A DNA stretch of 64,000 nt from Streptomyces pristinaespiralis (lineage in GTDB: Bacteria > Actinomycetota > Actinomycetes > Streptomycetales > Streptomycetaceae): the NCBI RefSeq assembly GCF_001278075.1, contig NZ_CP011340.1, positions 124,001 through 188,000 of the forward strand, written 5' to 3'. A program made the translations under genes and the position numbers. This document shows positions 59,652 through 64,000 of this stretch, one piece after another; position 1 is the first letter of the stretch, and each line of letters starts with the position of its first letter. The notes below the pieces were generated by a model that was not told where the DNA came from, made no database searches, and saw nothing but the letters and a program-made list of their open reading frames with translations.

Positions 59652-60869
59652 TCAGGCCGGGAGGATGCCGCACTCGCGGGCGGAGGTGAGGAACGCCTGG
59701 GCCGCGAAGTCGATGTCGGCCTCGGTGTGGCGGGCGGTGACCGCGATCCGCAGGCGGGCGAGGTCGTTGGGGACGGCGGGGGTGACCACGGGCAGGCCGA
59801 TGACGCCGTTCTTGCGGCAGGTGGTGGCCAGGTCGTAGGCGGCGTCGTCGGAGCCGGCGATGAGCGGCAGCACGGCGGTCTCGCTGTCCTGGGTGCGCAG
59901 CCCCTCGGCGTTGATGATCTTCCGCAGGCGGGCGGACTGGTGCTGGATGTGGGCGACGCGTTCGGGTTCGCGCTGCAGGATGCGCAGCGACTCGAGGGCG
60001 GCGGCGGCCTGGGCGGGTCCGAGGGCGGCGGAGAACAGGAAGGGGCGTGCGGCGTAGCGCAGGTGGCCGATGAGTTCGGCGGGGCCGGCGACCCAGCCGC
60101 CCATGGAGGGGATGGCCTTGGAGAGGGTGCCGAGTTTGACGTCGACCCGGGCCTGCCAGTCGAAGTGCTCCTCGATGCCGCGGCCGGTGGCGCCGATGAC
60201 ACCGAGGGCGTGGGCCTCGTCGACCATGAGGAGGGCGTTGTGCTCGTCGCAGACCTTGCGCAGTTCGGGCAGGGGGGCGATGTCGCCGTCCATGGAGTAG
60301 ACGCTGTCGACGATGACGAGGCGTACGCCGTCGGGGCTCGCGGCGCGCAGCCGGCGCTCGAGGTGGTCGACGTCGTTGTGGCGGAAGCGGGTGACGGTGG
60401 CGCCCGACAGGCGGCAGCCGTCGACGATGGAGGCGTGGTCGTACTTGTCGATGAAGACGGTGTCGCCGGGGCCGACGAGGCCGCCGACGGTGCCGGTGTT
60501 GGCGGCGTAGCCGGAGCCGAAGACCATGGACGCCTCGCGGTCCGCGAACCGGGCGACCTCCGCCTCGAGTTCCTCGTGCAGGGGTATGGATCCGGCCAGG
60601 GCGCGCACGCCGTGGTTGCCGGTGCCGTAGAGGTCGACGGCGGCCTTGGCGGCGGCGACGACACGTTCGTCGCCGGCCAGGCCGAGGTAGCTGTAGCCGG
60701 ACATCATGAGCAGCCGGCGGCCGTCGAGGTCGGCGTAGGCGCTGTCGCGTTCGACGGTGTATGCGACGAAGCTGTTGCGGCGGTCGGGTTCCCATTCGAG
60801 TGCCTGGACGCGGCGCTGTGTTGCCGCCAGCTTCGGCTCGAGGCGTTCCCATCCTCCAGATGCGTTCAC
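59652..60869 (-). CDS. Alpha-oxoamine synthase (AONS-like)
   Basis: The protein (about 405 aa) has the PLP fold: VFGSGYAANTGTVGGL, HASIVDGCRL, DEAHALGVIGATGRG and the Schiff-base Lys in LGTLSKAIPSMGGWVAG. Family members condense an amino acid (Gly, Ser or Ala) with an acyl thioester and lose CO2 (KBL, AONS, 5-aminolevulinate synthase, Fum8-type). With ACP and KS in the same operon, an acyl-ACP donor is likely. GTG 60869 is preferred because GAGGAG lies eight bases before it; GTG 60887 would add six residues. A SARP box lies 63-78 bp upstream. Confidence 0.9.
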   Translation of the reverse strand: MNASGGWERLEPKLAATQRRVQALEWEPDRRNSFVAYTVERDSAYADLDGRRLLMMSGYSYLGLAGDERVVAAAKAAVDLYGTGNHGVRALAGSIPLHEELEAEVARFADREASMVFGSGYAANTGTVGGLVGPGDTVFIDKYDHASIVDGCRLSGATVTRFRHNDVDHLERRLRAASPDGVRLVIVDSVYSMDGDIAPLPELRKVCDEHNALLMVDEAHALGVIGATGRGIEEHFDWQARVDVKLGTLSKAIPSMGGWVAGPAELIGHLRYAARPFLFSAALGPAQAAAALESLRILQREPERVAHIQHQSARLRKIINAEGLRTQDSETAVLPLIAGSDDAAYDLATTCRKNGVIGLPVVTPAVPNDLARLRIAVTARHTEADIDFAAQAFLTSARECGILPA

Positions 60870-60931
60870 GTGCGTCTCCTCATCCACTTCTCGGTTGGTC
60901 CAGGCGCGCCGTCCTTTCTATGCGCCGGGCC

Positions 60932-60947
60932 GCAAGGCGGGCGCAAC
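60932..60947 (-). promoter_or_regulatory. Putative SARP box 7 (oxoamine synthase operon)
   Basis: Minus strand GTTGC-N6-CTTGC, 63-78 bp before the start of the long operon, followed after nine bases by CATAGA, a good -10. It is the seventh site with the 11-bp spacing. Confidence 0.75.
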
Positions 60948-61206
60948 ACGGATTTCGACAGCGCAATTACCGCTGTGGCGTGGGAAGTCGACCTTCGAAA
61001 CGAATACCGGAGGCGCTGATTCCCAGTTATTCCCCCCGGTATGTTTTTGGCCACGGTTGAATGTGGCGACAATTGGCCGGTACGGTCGAATCCACGGGAA
61101 AGTGAGTACGAACAGAGATCTGGCTGCGAAGCCGGGGCGCGAATTCGCGGCCTCCCTTTCCTGAATCGCGCCCCCGCACGTGTGATGACCGCGTGCAGCC
61201 GAAGTC

Positions 61207-62097
61207 TTGGGGGACTCAGCGTTGCTGATCAGACTCGTAGGTCTTGTCACCATCGAACACGACGGGACGGCGCCCCAGCACCTGTCGAGCGCGCAGGCAC
61301 AAGTGGCCTTCGCTCGACTGATACTGGAGCGAACGTCGGGAACCAGCCGCGACCAGCTCGCGGACACCGTGTGGCCGGAAGGACTGCCCGACACCTGGGC
61401 GTCCGCGCTGCGCAGTGTGGTGAGCCGGGTCCGCGCCTATGTCACCGGCCCGCTGCAGAAACCGGGCGGGACACCACTGATCGCCCAGAGCGGGCGGTAC
61501 GTCCTGCGGCTGCCGGACGACGCGGCGGTCGACCTGGAGGCGGCGGAAGCCGCGATGACGGAAGCGAGGACGGCCTTCGCGGACGGTGCCCACGCGGTGG
61601 CGCACCAGCTCGCGGCGGGCGCCGTGTCCAACCTGCGCGGCTCGTTCCTGCCGGCGCACGAAGGCGAGTGGGTCAACGCCGTTCGTGAGCGGGTCGACGA
61701 ACTGCGCCTGATGTCACTGGAGCTGGCGAGCCTGTCCTCGTCGGCGCTGGGCGCGGAGCACCACGCGGTGCGCTACGCCGACGAGGCGGTACGGCGCGCG
61801 CCGTTCCGCGAGAGCGCGCACCGCTGCCGGATGACGGCGCACGCCGCAGCGGGCAACCGGGCGGACGCGCTGCGCGCCTACCAGCAGCTGCGGGAGGTCC
61901 TCGCGGACGAGCTGGGCATCGACCCGGCGGCCGAGACACAGGCCGCCTATCTGGAGCTCCTGCGCGCCGAACCCGCCGGCCCGCGCCGGCGGGCCCCTGC
62001 GGGGCGGATGACGGCGGACGCGCTGGACCCGCTGCTGATGGGAGCGTTCGAGGCACTGACACCACCGCCCGCGGTGGCGCCGCTGCCGGCACGCTGA
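61207..62097 (+). CDS. SARP-family transcriptional activator (wHTH plus BTAD)
   Basis: The 296-residue protein is a small SARP. An N-terminal OmpR-type winged helix (GTSRDQLADTVWPEGLPDTWASALRSVVSRVRAYV) recognises direct repeats, and the bacterial transcriptional activation domain follows (DLEAAEAAMTEAR..., HRCRMTAHAAAGNRADALRAYQQLREVLADELGIDPAAETQ). No ATPase or TPR extension is present. It lies divergent from the oxoamine synthase operon. I infer it binds the seven (C/G)TTGC-N6-(C/G)TTGC sites. The TTG start is the frame's first and follows a weak purine stretch, so it may be off by a few codons. Confidence 0.9.
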   Translation: MGDSALLIRLVGLVTIEHDGTAPQHLSSAQAQVAFARLILERTSGTSRDQLADTVWPEGLPDTWASALRSVVSRVRAYVTGPLQKPGGTPLIAQSGRYVLRLPDDAAVDLEAAEAAMTEARTAFADGAHAVAHQLAAGAVSNLRGSFLPAHEGEWVNAVRERVDELRLMSLELASLSSSALGAEHHAVRYADEAVRRAPFRESAHRCRMTAHAAAGNRADALRAYQQLREVLADELGIDPAAETQAAYLELLRAEPAGPRRRAPAGRMTADALDPLLMGAFEALTPPPAVAPLPAR

Positions 62098-62105
62098 TCC
62101 ACCCC

Positions 62106-62152
62106 GACGCCGGGCGGCCCGGCACCCTCCAGGTGCCGGCCCGCCCGGCGTC
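62106..62152 (+). terminator. Strong hairpin terminator after the SARP gene
   Basis: A stem of about 21 bp (GACGCCGGGCGG... pairing with ...CGCCCGGCGTC) with a four- or five-base loop starts 8 bp after the SARP stop. One or two mismatches only. Confidence 0.85.
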
Positions 62153-62279
62153 GGCATGCGCGCGCACCGCAGCGCGGGCGGCGGGGGCTCGCCGCCCGCG
62201 AGCCGGCGGTCCGCGCCGGCCGCCGTGACCGAGCAGACGTGGAATCGGCCCCAGGCCGGGGGGTGAGCTCGCCGCATCG

Positions 62280-62640
62280 TCCGCCGGGCCCCGCCGGGCA
62301 GATGACGGCCGACGCGCTGGACCCGTTCGAGCCGTCGGCCCGCCCTGGGGCCCAGGGACAACGCCGCCGGGTACGCGGCCCGGTGGCGGCGGTTCCACTC
62401 CCCCGTACCGGCGGCCGAGCCCCCGCCCGGGCGGCGGGCGCCGACGTGGCGGGTCCCTGGCCGGGCGGGCCCGGCGCCGTCCAGGTGCCGGGCCACCCGG
62501 CGTCGGCATGCGCGGCGCACCGCAGTGCGGGCGGCGGGGCGGGGCCGGGCCCGTGGGGGGCGGGTCGGCGCGGGCACGCGGAGACGTGGAAGCGGCCCGC
62601 GGCCCCCCGGTCGAAGGGGGGCGGCGGGCCGCCGGGCAGC
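62280..62640. repeat. Decayed duplicate of the SARP 3' end and its downstream DNA
   Basis: GATGACGG...GACGCGCTGGACCCG at about 62301 repeats the last codons of the SARP gene (about 62007), and the downstream TCGGCATGCGC...GCACCGCAG block at 62151 recurs at about 62503. The whole 550-bp gap to the fabG gene is therefore partly a broken copy. No intact ORF is left. Confidence 0.65.
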
Positions 62641-62649
62641 GGGGGGTGG

Positions 62650-63405
62650 TCAGGTGATGGAGACGCCGCTGTCGATGCTGATCACCTGGCCCGTCATGCA
62701 GTCCTGGTCGAGGAACAGGGACGCGCTGCGGGCCACCTCCTCCACGGTCACGAAGCGCGGGATGGGGGCCTTGTCCTCCATGCCCTCGACGACGCGGTCG
62801 GGGAGGTCCTTGGTCATGCCGGTGATCATGAAGCCCGGGGAGAGGGCGTTGACGGTCACCCCGCGCCGGCCGCACTCGGCGGCCAGCGTGCGGGTGAAGC
62901 CGATCAGGCCCGCCTTGGAGGCGGAGTACGCCGTCTGTCCCGCGGTCGCGATCAGGCCCGACGGCGAGACCACGTTGATGACGCGGCCCCATCTCTGGCG
63001 CAGCATGTGCGGAACGGCGACGCGGGCGGTGTGGAACGAGCCGATCAGGTTGGTCCGGATGACCTGGGCCCAGTCGTCCGGGTTCTGCATCGCCATCAGC
63101 GCGTCCTTGCGGATCGCGCCGTTGTTGACGAGGACGTCGACGGGGCCGAGGCGTTCGCCGATCTCCTGGTACAGCGCGGTGACGGCGGCGTAGTCGCCGA
63201 CGTCGCCGCTGACGAGGACCGAGTCGTTCGTGAGTTTGTCCTGCACGGCGCGGGCCGCGTCCTTCGAGCTGTTGTAGTGGACGGCGACCCGGCAGCCCAG
63301 CGCGTCCAGTTCGAGGGCCAGGGCCTGGCCGAGGCCTCCCGAGGCGCCGGTGACCAGGGCCACCGGCTGCTCGGGGCGGTTTCCGGTCTGTGGGCCCTTA
63401 CTCAT
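62650..63405 (-). CDS. fabG: 3-oxoacyl-ACP reductase (FabG-type SDR)
   Basis: The 251-residue protein has VALVTGASGGLGQALALELDALG, the NNG motif (VLVNNGAIRKDALM), the Ser in NVVSPSGLI, and the YSASK Tyr-Lys pair (GQTAYSASKAGLIGFTRTLAAE). It reduces 3-ketoacyl chains with NADPH; together with MaoC and FabF-like KS it makes a complete elongation set. It lies after a flavin monooxygenase gene on the same strand, with 131 bp between that hold copy B of the 75-bp element, which supplies its ribosome site (GGAGGTATGCG). Confidence 0.93.
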   Translation of the reverse strand: MSKGPQTGNRPEQPVALVTGASGGLGQALALELDALGCRVAVHYNSSKDAARAVQDKLTNDSVLVSGDVGDYAAVTALYQEIGERLGPVDVLVNNGAIRKDALMAMQNPDDWAQVIRTNLIGSFHTARVAVPHMLRQRWGRVINVVSPSGLIATAGQTAYSASKAGLIGFTRTLAAECGRRGVTVNALSPGFMITGMTKDLPDRVVEGMEDKAPIPRFVTVEEVARSASLFLDQDCMTGQVISIDSGVSIT

Positions 63406-63409
63406 CGCA

Positions 63410-63484
63410 TACCTCCGTGGATACTCCGCCCTTCACGGCGGAACCGACTCCTGCCGGGCAGGGCAGGGAAAAGTGATCCGCCGT
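63410..63484. repeat. 75-bp element copy B (upstream of fabG)
   Basis: TACCTCCGTGG, the TCCGCC/GGCGGA hairpin with a CTTCAC loop, and GCAGGGCAGG match copy A at 56993-57068 in order. No tnpB is present here. It is either an IS left-end relic or a shared leader element. Confidence 0.65.
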
Positions 63485-63536
63485 CAGGGCCGGCCGCCGC
63501 GCGGGACGGGCCCGCGGGCCGGCCGGCCGCGTGGCG

Positions 63537-64000
63537 TCAGGCGTGGTCCAGCGCCGGACGGCCGGCGTTGACGGTGGTGGCGAGCTGGTACTCGCCCAGG
63601 TCGAAACGGCGCGTCGCGCGGCGGAACCGCCACGTGTAGGTGGGCCAGATCGACGGGTTGCGGCCGTGCTCGTCCAGGTACCAGCTCTTGCAGTTCCCGG
63701 CGTTCCACACGGTGCCCTCGAGCCGGCCCTGCAGCTGCTCGTTCCACTGCTGCTGGGCCTCGGCGCGGACCTCGACACTGGCCAGGCCGCGCTTGTCCAT
63801 GTGCCCCAGCGCGTCGATGACGTAGCCGATCTGCGCCTCGATCATCACCACCTGCGAGGAGTGCCCCAGCGTGGTGTTGGGGCCCAGCAGCAGGAAGAGG
63901 TTCGGGAACCCGGCGACCGTGGTGCCGCGGTGCGCGGCCATGCCGCCCTCGCTCCACACGTCCCGCAGCAGCCGGCCCTCGCGGCCCGTGATCCGGCCGG
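63537..64000 (-). CDS. Flavin-containing monooxygenase (BVMO/FMO type), C-terminal part; 5' end beyond window
   Basis: The frame is open to the window edge and gives the last 154 residues or so. TTVAGFPNLFLLLGPNTTLGHSSQVVMIEAQIGYV, followed by WYLDEHGRNPSIWPTYTWRFRRATRRF, is typical of the C-terminal half of cyclohexanone- or steroid-type Baeyer-Villiger monooxygenases and N-hydroxylating FMOs. It would insert or add oxygen using NADPH and FAD. It is upstream of fabG on the same strand and probably belongs to the cluster, which therefore extends past the right edge. Confidence 0.85.
   Translation of the reverse strand, partial: GRITGREGRLLRDVWSEGGMAAHRGTTVAGFPNLFLLLGPNTTLGHSSQVVMIEAQIGYVIDALGHMDKRGLASVEVRAEAQQQWNEQLQGRLEGTVWNAGNCKSWYLDEHGRNPSIWPTYTWRFRRATRRFDLGEYQLATTVNAGRPALDHA

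Overview
The window is very GC-rich, codes densely with strong third-position GC bias, and is full of Streptomyces-type families (SARP regulator, iterative type I PKS, SodF with a Nur-type operator, rifampicin monooxygenase with its promoter element, many GNAT, TetR and MFS proteins). I read it as a chromosomal, probably arm-proximal, segment of a Streptomyces. Everything below comes from reading the sequence; no database search was run.

Region 1 (1-9.5 kb) is accessory/stress DNA: the end of a PaaX-like regulator, a broken RidA pseudogene, two small unknown proteins, a cupin, a DUF899 protein, an ECF sigma factor with a YCII partner, a divergent AraC/MFS pair, a GNAT, and a TnpB-like protein that has the three catalytic acidic positions but no zinc-ribbon cysteines.

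Region 2 (9.5-26.8 kb) holds a DEAD-box helicase behind a 32-bp minisatellite, then a small operon of two paralogous Cys-containing peptides and an M50-type membrane metalloprotease that looks like an uncharacterised peptide-maturation (RiPP-like) system. Next come a solitary cytochrome oxidase subunit I, a methyltransferase, an NAD(P)-binding protein, a 181-bp tandem repeat, sodF with an upstream Nur box, secreted proteins, and a rifampicin monooxygenase (rox) preceded by a perfect-looking rifampin-associated element. Between rox and a GNAT lies an intergenic, strongly structured probable ncRNA ending in a classic terminator.

Region 3 (about 26.9 kb to the right edge) is a biosynthetic gene cluster. 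One arm makes and moves an aromatic acyl unit: an iterative PKS (KS-AT-DH-KR-ACP, of the 6-methylsalicylate/naphthoate synthase class), a KAS III-like acyltransferase with Ser in place of the nucleophilic Cys, and a transglutaminase-like protein. A second arm, mostly one long minus-strand operon, holds an alpha-oxoamine synthase, a FabF-like ketosynthase, a MaoC hydratase, a C-terminally short AMP-ligase, an ACP, a TrpD-like phosphoribosyltransferase, an EctC-like cupin and an acyl-CoA dehydrogenase; a TrpC-like enzyme, a FabG and a flavin monooxygenase lie nearby. Accessory genes encode a P450, a retinol-saturase-like oxidoreductase, an NmrA-type protein, a HAD phosphatase, a multicopper oxidase, a PLP decarboxylase, a Vat-type acetyltransferase, an anthrone-oxygenase-family membrane protein, a glycoside hydrolase, an alpha/beta hydrolase, two unknowns and an MFS exporter.

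A SARP activator gene (61.2 kb) lies inside the cluster. Seven intergenic sites share one motif, (C/G)TTGC-N6-(C/G)TTGC, repeats exactly 11 bp apart, all oriented towards cluster promoters. I infer these are SARP boxes; they tie the dispersed operons into one regulon from about 27 to 61 kb. A TnpB-only insertion sequence sits exactly between the ketosynthase and MaoC genes of the long operon, apparently supplying the stop codon of one and the ribosome-binding site of the other. I do not recognise a known product for this gene combination.
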